From: an uncultured Alphaproteobacteria bacterium
GTDB taxonomy: Bacteria > Pseudomonadota > Alphaproteobacteria > HIMB59 > GCA-002718135
Assembly (NCBI GenBank): GCA_902518895.1
Contig: CABYHL010000007.1
Location: 1 to 51,928 of the forward strand
Length of the DNA stretch: 51,928 nucleotides
Reading direction: 5' to 3'
A program made the position numbers and the translations under genes. Below the pieces are notes generated by a model. It had not been told where the DNA came from and searched no databases. It saw nothing but the letters and a program-made list of their open reading frames with translations. Of the stretch, positions 1 to 9,107 are shown one piece after another; position 1 is the stretch's first letter; every line of letters begins with the position of its first letter.

Positions 1-1271
1 TCGGGTCCATGAGATTTTCCTGTCAAAATTAACCTCAAAGGCATAAATAAATCTTTTCCTTTAAGCCCAGTTTTTTTGTTAATTTTTGATGTCCAATGAT
101 CCCATGTTGTTTCATCAAAAGGACCCTCGGGTAATTCATCAACTGCCGTATTAATAAAACTATCATCAATATTTAAATCTTTAGCATTATTTATTTTTGT
201 AATTACTTCTTCCCATTCTTTAGCTTGATTAACAAATGAAATATTATTTTTAATAAAACGCCAAAAACTCTCTTTTTGAAAATTGGATTTTATGTTTTTT
301 AACTTATGACTAATCTCATTATAACTAAATAATTTAACAGTATTTTCATTAAGGTTTCTTAGGGATTCAATTGAAAATTTAGCAGAAGATCTAGATAAGC
401 TTTGAATATCAAATTTTTTTACTATTTCATTTAAATCTTTGATTGGATCAATATTACTGCTCGAACCAATAAAAAGAAAATAATTAAGTAAAGATATATT
501 TTCGTATCCTTCCTCTCTAAAATTTTCAATTGAAAGACTGCCAAGTCTTTTGCTAAAACCCTTACCAGTTTCATCAACTAAGAATGGATGATGAGCAAAT
601 AATGGAATAGAAGATTCAAGAGCCTTAAAAATTTGAATATGATAAGCAGTATTAGCAATGTGATCTTCCCCTCTAATAATATGCGTAATTTTTTCTTCAA
701 TATCATCAATGACTGAAGGTAAATGGTATAACAATGTTCCATCAGCTCTAATTAAAACAGGATCACTCAAATTTTTTGCATCAAATGAAACATCTCCTTT
801 AATGATATCTTTCCAACCAATATTTTCATGATCTAATTTGAATCTCCAATGGGGTTGAATTCCAGATTCTATTTTTTTTTCTACTTCTTCATCACTTAGA
901 TTTAATGATGATCTATCATAAATAGGTGGTTTCCCAGATGATAACAAAGATTTTTTCTTTAAAGCTAATTCCTCTTCTGTTTCAAAACATGGATAAAGTC
1001 TTTTCTTTTGTTTTAGGGTTTGGATTTTCTGATTGTAAATATGCTGTCTAGAGGACTGATTAAAAGTGTAACTCCAATTTAATCCAAGCCATTTAAGATC
1101 ATCTTTGATACTTGTCTCAAATTCTTTAGAACTCCTATTGGCATCAGTATCATCAATTCTTAATACAAACTCACCTTGATTTTTTTGACAAAAAATCCAA
1201 TTCAAAATTGCTGATCTAGCATTACCGATATGTATTTTTCCTGTAGGGCTAGGAGCGAACCTACACTTCAT
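1..1271 (-). CDS. gltX: Glutamate--tRNA ligase, 3' end cut by window edge
   Basis: Charges tRNA(Glu) with glutamate in the cytoplasm. Translation from the ATG at 1269-1271 gives an open frame of 423 codons running off the left edge. The class I synthetase signature HIGN lies at residues 14-17, after the family-typical RFAPSPTG start, and the KMSKS-equivalent motif GFSKRLGS lies near residue 240. The last visible residues, LTGKSHGP, match the C-terminal part of the anticodon-binding domain, so only about 20-40 residues should be missing. The gene starts 1 nt after the nadE stop, so the two are probably cotranscribed. The family is clear. Whether the enzyme is discriminating or also charges tRNA(Gln) cannot be read from this. 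Confidence 0.95.
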   Translation of the reverse strand, partial: MKCRFAPSPTGKIHIGNARSAILNWIFCQKNQGEFVLRIDDTDANRSSKEFETSIKDDLKWLGLNWSYTFNQSSRQHIYNQKIQTLKQKKRLYPCFETEEELALKKKSLLSSGKPPIYDRSSLNLSDEEVEKKIESGIQPHWRFKLDHENIGWKDIIKGDVSFDAKNLSDPVLIRADGTLLYHLPSVIDDIEEKITHIIRGEDHIANTAYHIQIFKALESSIPLFAHHPFLVDETGKGFSKRLGSLSIENFREEGYENISLLNYFLFIGSSSNIDPIKDLNEIVKKFDIQSLSRSSAKFSIESLRNLNENTVKLFSYNEISHKLKNIKSNFQKESFWRFIKNNISFVNQAKEWEEVITKINNAKDLNIDDSFINTAVDELPEGPFDETTWDHWTSKINKKTGLKGKDLFMPLRLILTGKSHGP

Positions 1272-1272
1272 A

Positions 1273-2013
1273 TTATTCTTTAGGAATTTCGCAAACAGGA
1301 ATAGGCTTCATCTTATGAAGATTTGGCTTTCTAATTTCTTCGTATCTACTGTAGTATTCACTAGACTTATTTTCCATTGCTTCTTCTAATTGCTTATATG
1401 AAAGACCAAGCTGGCTTTCATCATTTCTACTATCATCCCATAAACCATCTGTCGGTGCTGCGCTAATAATATCTTTTATAACCCCAATTTCTTCAGCTAA
1501 TTCCCACACCTCAGTTTTAGTACAATCTGCTATTGGCGATATATCTACACCTCCATCACCATATTTTGTATAAAATCCAACACCAAAATCTTCAACTTTA
1601 TTTCCAGTACCAACAACTATACCATTATTACTTTGAGCTATTTGGTATAGAGTTACCATTCTTAGTCTAGATCTTGAATTTGCAAAAGCTAACTCACTAT
1701 CAAAATTTTGCATCGTATTTTGAAATGTTTTAAAAACATTATCTAGCTCGATTATTTTTGTTTCTACATTTGGGTAATTTTGCTCTAAAAATTCTAAATG
1801 TCTTAAACTTAAATCATGTTGTGATGAATTTTGCTTAATAGGCATTGAAACAGCTATAGTTTTTAAACCAGTTTGAGCACACAAGGTGCTAGTAAGAGCT
1901 GAGTCCACTCCTCCTGACACTCCTATTACTAGTGTAGTTGGATGATTATTTATAGATTTAGCGTAATCTTTAATCCAATTAGAAATGTATACGATTTTAT
2001 CTTTTGAATTCAT
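1273..2013 (-). CDS. nadE: NH3-dependent NAD+ synthetase
   Basis: Amidates nicotinic acid adenine dinucleotide to NAD+ with ATP and ammonia, the last step of NAD synthesis. The 246-residue protein has the PP-loop ATP-pyrophosphatase motif SGGVDS at residues 33-38, a GTGNKVED segment in the middle, and the DGLWDDSRNDE region typical of NadE. No N-terminal nitrilase-like glutaminase domain is present, so this is the short ammonia-using form rather than the larger glutamine-dependent one. It sits between aroG (22 nt upstream) and gltX (1 nt downstream) on the same strand, so cotranscription is likely. Confidence 0.95.
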   Translation of the reverse strand: MNSKDKIVYISNWIKDYAKSINNHPTTLVIGVSGGVDSALTSTLCAQTGLKTIAVSMPIKQNSSQHDLSLRHLEFLEQNYPNVETKIIELDNVFKTFQNTMQNFDSELAFANSRSRLRMVTLYQIAQSNNGIVVGTGNKVEDFGVGFYTKYGDGGVDISPIADCTKTEVWELAEEIGVIKDIISAAPTDGLWDDSRNDESQLGLSYKQLEEAMENKSSEYYSRYEEIRKPNLHKMKPIPVCEIPKE

Positions 2014-2034
2014 AAGTAATATATAAATATAAAT

Positions 2035-3408
2035 TTATAAATTTGAAGATTGCTTTGAGAGCAATTTTTCTTCTTTTAAAAAATCTGATAATAAAAAAGC
2101 CAATTCTAGAGACTGCGAGGCATTTAGTCTCGGATCACAATATGTATGATATCTATTTTTTAGATCTTCATCTGTTATTTCTTGAAGACCTCCCATACAT
2201 TCCGTAACATCTTGACCAGTCATTTCTAAATGTACGCCGCCTGGATATGTTCCTTCGCTTCTGTGAATTTGAAAAAATTGCTGAATTTCAGAAATTATAT
2301 CTTTTAATGGCCTAGTTTTAAAACCAGTGTTAGATTTGATAGTATTTCCATGCATGGGGTCACAAGTCCAAACAACATTTTTACCAGCTGAATTAACTGA
2401 TCTAATTATTTTTGGAAGTATTCCACTAACTTTTTCATGACCCATTCTACATATCAGCGTTATTTTTCCAGCTTCATTATTTGGATTCAACACATCTAAT
2501 ATCTTTAATAGTTCTTCTGTCTTTGTGCTTGGACCCACTTTAATACCTATAGGGTTCTCAATACCTCTTAAAAATTCAATATGTGCTCCATCAAGTTGTC
2601 GTGTTCTGTCACCTACCCACAACATGTGAGCTGAAACATCGTACCACTTACCTGAAGTACTATCTATTCTTGTTAATGCTTCCTCATATTGAAGAAGTAA
2701 AGCTTCATGACTTGTAAAGAAGTCTGTTTCGTTTAATTGTCTTACACTGTTTCCATTTATTCCACATGCCTCCATAAAAGATAAGCATTCGTCAATTCTA
2801 GAAGATATCTCTCTAAATTTAGCAGCATTCTCACCTTTAACAAAATTTAGGTTCCATTGATGTATTTTATTTAAATTGGCAAAACCGCCCTGAGAAAAAG
2901 CTCTTAAAAGATTAAGTGTAGATGCAGACTGATTGTAGGCCTGAATTAATCTATCTGGATTAGGATCTCTGTCTTTTTGATTGAAGTCTATCCCATTAAT
3001 TATATCGCCTTTATAAGACTCAAGTTCTAAATCATTAATAACTTCTGTGGCAGATGATCTTGGCTTTGCAAACTGTCCAGCAATTCTTCCTACTTTAACA
3101 ATTGGACAAGAAGCACCAAACGTTAATACAACAGCCATTTGTAAAATAACTTTAAATGTATCTCTAATATTATCTGGATGAAAATCTGCAAAACTTTCTG
3201 CACAATCTCCACCTTGTAATAAAAAAGCATTTCCGTTTGAAACTTCTCCAAGTTTCTTTTTTAATAGTCTCGCTTCTCCAGCAAAAACTAAAGGTGGATA
3301 TTTGGAAATTTCATTTAGAGTTTTATTTAGATGATCTTCATTCTGATAGTTAGGCATATGAAGAGCATTTTTATTTCTCCAACTATTTGGTGACCATTTA
3401 TCGCTCAT
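2035..3408 (-). CDS. aroG: Class II 3-deoxy-7-phosphoheptulonate (DAHP) synthase
   Basis: Condenses phosphoenolpyruvate and erythrose 4-phosphate to DAHP, the first step of the shikimate pathway. The 457-residue length and the motifs LLQGGDCAESF (about 63-73), KVGRIAGQFAKPRS (about 104-117), GIKVGPS and CDPMHGNT identify the class II (plant/microbial AroA-II) family, not the E. coli AroFGH type. The CDPMHGNT segment carries metal and substrate ligands in characterised members. The symbol varies between genomes (aroF, aroG, aroH), so the reaction is more certain than the name. No regulatory domain is visible beyond the catalytic barrel. Confidence 0.95.
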   Translation of the reverse strand: MSDKWSPNSWRNKNALHMPNYQNEDHLNKTLNEISKYPPLVFAGEARLLKKKLGEVSNGNAFLLQGGDCAESFADFHPDNIRDTFKVILQMAVVLTFGASCPIVKVGRIAGQFAKPRSSATEVINDLELESYKGDIINGIDFNQKDRDPNPDRLIQAYNQSASTLNLLRAFSQGGFANLNKIHQWNLNFVKGENAAKFREISSRIDECLSFMEACGINGNSVRQLNETDFFTSHEALLLQYEEALTRIDSTSGKWYDVSAHMLWVGDRTRQLDGAHIEFLRGIENPIGIKVGPSTKTEELLKILDVLNPNNEAGKITLICRMGHEKVSGILPKIIRSVNSAGKNVVWTCDPMHGNTIKSNTGFKTRPLKDIISEIQQFFQIHRSEGTYPGGVHLEMTGQDVTECMGGLQEITDEDLKNRYHTYCDPRLNASQSLELAFLLSDFLKEEKLLSKQSSNL

Positions 3409-3455
3409 AATTTGAAAAGGCTCATAAACCCTAATATATCTTGAAACAAGGGTTA

Positions 3456-4754
3456 TTATTTAGATCTTTTATTTCTTAGAATTTTTAAGGCTGATCTTTC
3501 AATAGCAAGTGAATTTTTGGGAATATTTTTAGTGATAACACTACCTGCGCCAATTCTAGATTTAGACTCAATTACAACTGGAGCAATGAGTGATGTGTTT
3601 GAACCTATAAATACATTATCTTTTATTATCGTTTTGTGTTTTTTCTTTCCATCATAGTTACAAGTTATTGTTCCAGCACCTATATTCACATTATTTCCTA
3701 TTTCTGAATCTCCAACATATGAAAGATGAGCAATAGAAACATTATTTCCAATTTTAGAATTTTTTATTTCAACAAAGTTACCAATCTTTGATTTTTTTCC
3801 GATTTTTGTTTTTGGTCTTAATCTAGCACTTGGACCAATATGTGAATTTTCATCTATTGTAACCTCTTCTAAGTATGAATTACTTTTAATTATTGAACCT
3901 TTTTTTATAATTGTTTTTTCCTTTATTGTAACATTGCTTTCAATTGTAACGGTAGGTTCAATTTTGGTGTCATAGCTTAAATAACAAGTATTGGGTTTTA
4001 AAAAATTGACTCCATTTTTTATAAAATTTTTTACGTATTTTTTTTGCAAGATATTTTGTACAACATTAAAATCATCCAATGTATTTATACCCAACATTGT
4101 TTCTTTGTTACACTCAATATAATTGATAGGAATATTTTTTTTTGAAAAAATTTTGCATATATCTGGAAGATATCTTTCTTTTTTAATTTTATTTTCTTTA
4201 ATATTTTTTAAATTATCAAATAATAATTTAGTATTTGCTATCAAAATACCAGAATTACATAAATTGATTTTTTTTTGTTCAGGTTTTAAATTGATTTGCT
4301 CAATTATTTCTTCAACGTAGTTGTTATTTAATAATAACCTACCATAACCATGTGGCTCTAAAGTATTAAATGCAATTAACGAAGCTTTCGCTTTACTTTT
4401 TTTAAATTTACTTACTAGTTTTCTTATATCTTTAACTTCAACTAAAGGTGTATCACCAAATAAAATTAAAATATTTTTTGATTTAACATATTTTTTAACT
4501 TGCTCAATTGCATCAGCGGTTCCTTTTTGTTTTTTTTGAACAACTAACTTTGAGGTATTTAATATTAACTTTAATTCTTCTTTATTTTTTTCATTAGATA
4601 CAACTAATATATTTTTACCAGATATTTTTTTTGCAATATTAAAAATATGTGAAACAATTGGTAACCCGCATAATGGATAAACAAGCTTTGATTTACTTGC
4701 TTTAAATCTCCTACTTTTGCCTGCAGCAAGTATAACAGTTGTGATATCAGACAT
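3456..4754 (-). CDS. glmU: Bifunctional GlmU: GlcN-1-P acetyltransferase / UDP-GlcNAc pyrophosphorylase
   Basis: Makes UDP-N-acetylglucosamine for peptidoglycan and lipid A in two steps. The N-terminal nucleotidyltransferase domain (about 1-230) begins with LAAGKSRRF and contains the FGDTPL metal-binding motif and HGYGR. The C-terminal part (about 250-432) is a left-handed beta-helix of hexapeptide repeats ending in the acetyltransferase active-site region IAHLSYVGDSEIG followed by GAGTITCNYDGK. At 432 residues it is slightly shorter than the E. coli enzyme, mainly at the C-terminus. The parA stop is only 4 nt before its ATG, which suggests cotranscription with parA. Confidence 0.95.
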   Translation of the reverse strand: MSDITTVILAAGKSRRFKASKSKLVYPLCGLPIVSHIFNIAKKISGKNILVVSNEKNKEELKLILNTSKLVVQKKQKGTADAIEQVKKYVKSKNILILFGDTPLVEVKDIRKLVSKFKKSKAKASLIAFNTLEPHGYGRLLLNNNYVEEIIEQINLKPEQKKINLCNSGILIANTKLLFDNLKNIKENKIKKERYLPDICKIFSKKNIPINYIECNKETMLGINTLDDFNVVQNILQKKYVKNFIKNGVNFLKPNTCYLSYDTKIEPTVTIESNVTIKEKTIIKKGSIIKSNSYLEEVTIDENSHIGPSARLRPKTKIGKKSKIGNFVEIKNSKIGNNVSIAHLSYVGDSEIGNNVNIGAGTITCNYDGKKKHKTIIKDNVFIGSNTSLIAPVVIESKSRIGAGSVITKNIPKNSLAIERSALKILRNKRSK

Positions 4755-4758
4755 TAAG

Positions 4759-5391
4759 TTAGAAATTTCTTAAAATTTCGTTTCCAACATTAATTATTTC
4801 TTTTGAAGCATCTGATGTAACACTTATATCTACTACACCCCTTCCAACTGAGAATGTTTCTGCAAATAATACTTTGCTAGACAGTCGGGAGCGAGCAATT
4901 TTAGCACCAGCATATCTTAAACGCAAAATCATTGCGTCAGTTAATTTTGCTCTCGGCATCACTCTATTAAGAATAATTATTGGATTTTTTCTTTCTTGTT
5001 TTGCAATTTTTAAAAAAGGAAGTGTAGCCATTAAGTCTACTGGGCTTGGTTGTACTGGAACAAATACCCTATCAGAAGCTTTTACAACCTGCATTGTTTC
5101 AAAAGTTATAGATGGAGGGCTATCTATTATTATAAAGTCGTACTTTCTTTTTATGACTTTAATTTCATCTATTAAATTTCTTATATCAAAATTTAATTGA
5201 GTTATTCCAATATCATCTTCACCATAATAAGATTTTCTTGCATCAAGCCAATATGATAGACTTTTTTGTGCATCAGCATCTATAACAGCTACTTTGTAAC
5301 CACTATTGCTCCACAAAACTGATAAATTTGCTGAAAGAGTCGATTTACCTGAACCACCTTTTTGATTCGAAAATGCTATAACTTTTCCCAT
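4759..5391 (-). CDS. ParA/MinD-family ATPase, orphan
   Basis: A deviant Walker-A ATPase of about 210 residues. The motif KGGSGKST lies at residues 11-18, DADAQ forms switch I, and IIIDSPPS the Walker B region. I start it at the ATG at 5391, because the longer frame to 5397 would begin with TTG and add only two residues. ParA-type ATPases bind the nucleoid or membrane and position cargo such as plasmids, chromosome origins or protein clusters. No parB or parS site is visible beside it, so it may be a cargo-positioning ParA rather than the chromosome-segregation one. It is followed after 4 nt by glmU and is divergent from tsaC. Function is uncertain beyond the ATPase family. Confidence 0.85.
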   Translation of the reverse strand: MGKVIAFSNQKGGSGKSTLSANLSVLWSNSGYKVAVIDADAQKSLSYWLDARKSYYGEDDIGITQLNFDIRNLIDEIKVIKRKYDFIIIDSPPSITFETMQVVKASDRVFVPVQPSPVDLMATLPFLKIAKQERKNPIIILNRVMPRAKLTDAMILRLRYAGAKIARSRLSSKVLFAETFSVGRGVVDISVTSDASKEIINVGNEILRNF

Positions 5392-5448
5392 ATACAAGTA
5401 TTGATAATAACTATTTTAAAGATAGATGGAAACATTTTATAAAAAAAT

Positions 5449-6366
5449 ATGAAAAAAAATAAGTTAGATATTGCAAAAAATTTATTAAGCAGTGGAGAAC
5501 TTGTAATATTTCCCACAGAAACAGTATTTGGTCTTGGAGCAGATGCAACCAATGATGAGGCTGTAAAATCTATTTTCAAAGTAAAAAAAAGACCACGAAG
5601 TAATCCAATTATCTGTCACTTTAAAAGTATTAAACAAATAGAAAAATATTTTATTTTAAATAAATTTGAAAAAAAATTAGGTTCAAAATTTTGGCCTGGT
5701 CCTTTGACAATAATATTAAAAAAAAAGAAAAATTCTAAAATATCAAAATTAGTCTCTAACAAGTCAACTTTAGTTGGCTGCAGAATTCCCGGCAATAAAT
5801 TGGCTAAAAAATTAATTACTTTATTTGATCTACCTATTGCAGCCCCTAGTGCTAATCTATCAGAAAGAACTTCCGTAACCAATATTATGGATATCGATCC
5901 TATTCTCGTAAAAAAAATATTTGTTTTAAAAGATAAACAGTCTTCTCATGGACTAGAGTCCACAGTTGTTAGAATTGATACCAATAATGAAATTGAAGTA
6001 TTAAGATATGGCAGCATAACTGTTGAAGAGCTAAATAAATATGCAAAAGTAAAAATTAAAAAGAAATCATCTATTTCTCCTGGTAATTTAAAAAAACATT
6101 ACTCAACTTTAAAGCCAATAAGAATGAATGCTAAGAGGATACTAAAAAATGAAGGTTTATTAAATTTTGGCAATAATAAATTAAAGTCTAAAATAATTAA
6201 TTTAAATTTGAGTAATAAAAAAAATTTAAATGAAGCAGCAAAAAATTTTTATCATTATCTTCATAAATTAGATCAGAGTAGATGCAAAAAAATTGCTGTA
6301 GTAGAAATACCTGATAAAGGGCTTGGCAAAACTATAAATGACAGATTAAGAAGAGCAATTAAGTAA
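5449..6366 (+). CDS. tsaC: L-threonylcarbamoyladenylate synthase, Sua5 type
   Basis: Forms threonylcarbamoyl-AMP from threonine, bicarbonate and ATP for the t6A37 modification of ANN-decoding tRNAs. The YrdC-like fold covers about residues 1-200 and shows PTETVFGLGADAT, the KKRPRSNPI nucleotide-binding segment, and PIAAPSANLS. A C-terminal extension (about 205-305) starting with SPGNLKKHYS makes this the two-domain Sua5 form rather than the short TsaC/YrdC form. The stop codon directly abuts the stop of the convergent puuB with no bases between, which typifies the compaction of this genome. The gene is divergent from parA with only 57 nt between the starts. Confidence 0.93.
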   Translation: MKKNKLDIAKNLLSSGELVIFPTETVFGLGADATNDEAVKSIFKVKKRPRSNPIICHFKSIKQIEKYFILNKFEKKLGSKFWPGPLTIILKKKKNSKISKLVSNKSTLVGCRIPGNKLAKKLITLFDLPIAAPSANLSERTSVTNIMDIDPILVKKIFVLKDKQSSHGLESTVVRIDTNNEIEVLRYGSITVEELNKYAKVKIKKKSSISPGNLKKHYSTLKPIRMNAKRILKNEGLLNFGNNKLKSKIINLNLSNKKNLNEAAKNFYHYLHKLDQSRCKKIAVVEIPDKGLGKTINDRLRRAIK

Positions 6367-7689
6367 TTACAATCTATTTAAATAATCCATTAACCTATAA
6401 TAAATAATGGCTGAAGAATACAATGGTCTTCTAAACATGTTGCCACCTGGAATTTTAAAATGATTAATTTGCTCAAACATATCAAAATTATTTGATTTAT
6501 TTAAAATTTTTTCAGCTACCATTTTTCCTCCCATAATACTCATAGCTAACCCATGCCCAGAGTAAGCATGAGCATAATATAACTTTTGATTCATTATAGT
6601 TCCAAAAATAGGTAATCTATTAATTGATATTGCCAAGGTACCTCCCCAAGAAAATTCAATTTTAAATTTTTTTAATTCAGGAAAAACTTTATACATTCGT
6701 TTAGAGACAAAACTCTTTGCATCTTTTACAAAATGAGATGTAATTGTTTCAGGTCCTCCAAAAAGAAGTCTGTAGTCTTCTGAAAATCTATAATAATCAA
6801 TCATAAATCTAGAATCTATTACGCCACAATTTCTTTTGATTAATTTACTTGCCAGATCTTTTCCGAGAGGTTCAGTTGCAATAATATAATTATTTATAGG
6901 CATAAAATAATTTCTTTTTGATCCCAAAAGATTGTCAAGATAACCATTGCAACCAATAATTACTTTCTTCGCTTTAATAATATTTTTTCCAGAGTGAATT
7001 ATAACTTCTTTTTGATTATCAACAATTTTATCAGCTGGAGAATTTTCATACATATTTATACCATTTGCTAAACACTGTTCTGCTAAACCATATGTCAGTT
7101 TTAATGGGTTTAAATGATAAGAATCCTTTAAAAGCATTCCAGAAAAATATCTGTCACTATTAACTTCATCTCTTATTGAATTTTGATCAAAGTATTCATA
7201 GTTATTATAATTATAATTCTTCTGCATATGCTCAATTTCATCTTGAAAATATTTATAATCTTTTTTTGTGTTACCTACATGAAGAACGCCTTGTCTAAGC
7301 GCACAATCAATTTTGTATTTTTCAATTAAATTAACTACATTTGAAACAGCATCTAATCCAATTTTCCAAAAAAATTTTGCTTTTTCAATACCAAATTTTT
7401 TTTCTAAGTAGAATTGATCTTTTCTCATTCCAATTCCTAGTTGACCACCATTCCTACCAGAAGCACCAGATCCAACTTTATTTGCTTCCAAAATCGTTAT
7501 TGATAAACCTTGATTAGATAAATTTAATGCTGAAGAAATACCTGTTAATCCTCCTCCAATAATACATATATCAGTTGAAATATTTTCATTTAATTTAATT
7601 TGATTAGGAAAATTAGGTGCTGAAAATTTATAAAAACTCTCTTTTTCATTATCATGTTGATTAAAGGTCCTTTTTTTTGTAGTAAACAT
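6367..7689 (-). CDS. puuB: FAD-dependent gamma-glutamylputrescine oxidase-like protein
   Basis: A DAO-family flavoprotein of 440 residues with the Rossmann FAD motif IGGGLTGISSALNLS (about 45-59) followed by the ANKVGSGASGRNGGQ segment, which is typical of PuuB/OrdL amine oxidases. PuuB oxidises gamma-glutamylputrescine to the gamma-glutamyl aminobutyraldehyde, releasing ammonia. Its assignment rests on family resemblance plus context: it is divergent from puuA with 50 nt between the starts and lies next to the putrescine importer. The aldehyde dehydrogenase (puuC) and hydrolase (puuD) of the E. coli route are not adjacent. Another secondary-amine substrate cannot be excluded. Confidence 0.8.
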   Translation of the reverse strand: MFTTKKRTFNQHDNEKESFYKFSAPNFPNQIKLNENISTDICIIGGGLTGISSALNLSNQGLSITILEANKVGSGASGRNGGQLGIGMRKDQFYLEKKFGIEKAKFFWKIGLDAVSNVVNLIEKYKIDCALRQGVLHVGNTKKDYKYFQDEIEHMQKNYNYNNYEYFDQNSIRDEVNSDRYFSGMLLKDSYHLNPLKLTYGLAEQCLANGINMYENSPADKIVDNQKEVIIHSGKNIIKAKKVIIGCNGYLDNLLGSKRNYFMPINNYIIATEPLGKDLASKLIKRNCGVIDSRFMIDYYRFSEDYRLLFGGPETITSHFVKDAKSFVSKRMYKVFPELKKFKIEFSWGGTLAISINRLPIFGTIMNQKLYYAHAYSGHGLAMSIMGGKMVAEKILNKSNNFDMFEQINHFKIPGGNMFRRPLYSSAIIYYRLMDYLNRL

Positions 7690-7739
7690 TAACTTATCTT
7701 TAATGGTTTAATAATAATTAGTAAACAAACAGTCTCAAT

Positions 7740-9107
7740 ATGATTGAAAAATTTCAAAATTGGTTTCATGAAAACTCTATTACAGAAGTTGAATGTTTAG
7801 TTCCAGATCTTGGAGGTATAGCAAGGGGAAAAATTTTACCAACTAATAAATTTTTAAAAGGACTTGAAGATGAAAGTCACAGATTACCTCAGTCAACTTT
7901 TATTCAAACGATATCAGGAGATTATGCAACTGAGGACTCTGCCGGTGCTTTACCAAGAAGTGTTTACAATCCAACTGACATTGATGTAATTTTAAAACCA
8001 GATTTTGATACAATGAGAGTAGTGCCATGGTACGACGACCCTACTGCACAAATTATTTGCGATGCAATAAATCTTAACGGAGATGATGTTATAAATTCTA
8101 GTAGGAATGCTCTAAAAAATATTCTTAAACTTTATAAAAAAGATCAATTAACTCCAATTGTTTCACCAGAATTAGAATTTTATTTAGTAAAACCTAATGC
8201 TGACTCAGATTATCCCCTTGAAGTTCCAGTGGGTCAATCAGGCAGACAAGAAACAGGTAAGCAAGCCTTAGGAATAGATGCTGTTAACGAATTTGATCAT
8301 CTTTTTGAAGATGTATATAATTATTGTGAAGCACAAAATATTGAAATTGATACTATTAACCATGAATCTGGTTCAGCTCAGATGGAAATTAATTTTCAGC
8401 ATGGTGATCCTTTAGATCTAGCAGACCAGGTATTTTTATTTAAACGAACTCTAAGACAGTCGGCGTTGAAACATAAACTTCATGCAACATTTATGGCAAA
8501 ACCAATGGAGAACCAACCTGGTAGTGCGATGCACATACATCAATCGATATATAATGAAAAAAATAAAAATATTTTTTTTAATAAATCATCTAAAATTTCA
8601 AAAAAAATGAAAAATTATTTAGGTGGATTGGAAAAATATACTCCACTATTAATGCCAATATACGCTCCAAATATAAATTCATTTAGAAGATTGTTTGCAA
8701 CTTGGGGCGCTCCTAAAAATGTTAAATGGGGAATAGGTAATAGAAGTTGTGGTTTTAGAATTCCATCAATTGAGGAAAGGAATATACGTATTGAAAATCG
8801 AATTCCTGGATCTGATACAAATCCATATCTAGTTTTTGCTGCTAATTTAGCGTCAGGATATTTAGGAATGAAAAACAATTTAAAACCAAATCCAGAAACC
8901 AAAGATAGTGCATTTAAAGATAAAAATTCTAATCTGCCTAAAAATATGGATGAATCATTAACTCTTTTTGAAAATGATGAAGATATAAAATCCATATTTA
9001 ATGAAAAATTTGTAAGGTCGATTGCTGCGATAAGAAGAGTTGAGTATCAAGCTTATTTATCAGTGATAAGTTCTTGGGAGCGAGAATATTTATTACTTAA
9101 TGTTTAA
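7740..9107 (+). CDS. puuA: Glutamine-synthetase-family gamma-glutamylputrescine synthetase
   Basis: A type I glutamine-synthetase-fold ligase of 455 residues. PuuA joins glutamate to putrescine with ATP and starts the gamma-glutamylated putrescine pathway. The opening (VECLVPDLGGIARGK), the metal/substrate-binding NHESGSAQMEINF region and SAMHIHQSI match PuuA-like members rather than GlnA. GlnA would instead have its adenylylation-site tyrosine loop and the usual NGSGMH motif. The neighbours support this: puuB is divergent, and the pot importer and aguAB lie beyond. The stop codon overlaps the end of the convergent potI by 11 nt. A different amine substrate such as ethanolamine or spermidine is possible. 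Confidence 0.85.
   Translation: MIEKFQNWFHENSITEVECLVPDLGGIARGKILPTNKFLKGLEDESHRLPQSTFIQTISGDYATEDSAGALPRSVYNPTDIDVILKPDFDTMRVVPWYDDPTAQIICDAINLNGDDVINSSRNALKNILKLYKKDQLTPIVSPELEFYLVKPNADSDYPLEVPVGQSGRQETGKQALGIDAVNEFDHLFEDVYNYCEAQNIEIDTINHESGSAQMEINFQHGDPLDLADQVFLFKRTLRQSALKHKLHATFMAKPMENQPGSAMHIHQSIYNEKNKNIFFNKSSKISKKMKNYLGGLEKYTPLLMPIYAPNINSFRRLFATWGAPKNVKWGIGNRSCGFRIPSIEERNIRIENRIPGSDTNPYLVFAANLASGYLGMKNNLKPNPETKDSAFKDKNSNLPKNMDESLTLFENDEDIKSIFNEKFVRSIAAIRRVEYQAYLSVISSWEREYLLLNV

Noticed and set aside
3427-3454. Inverted repeat AACCCT / AGGGTT with a 16-nt loop between glmU and aroG
   Set aside because: Only 6 bp with a long loop and no T tract in either direction; likely chance in AT-rich DNA.
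4874-5200. Open frame on the plus strand inside the ParA gene
   Set aside because: Antisense to a clear ATPase, no recognisable family; a product of the AT-poor stop distribution on the opposite strand.
8615-8995. Antisense open frame within puuA
   Set aside because: The sense strand encodes conserved glutamine-synthetase residues over the full stretch; the antisense frame has no ribosome site and no family features.
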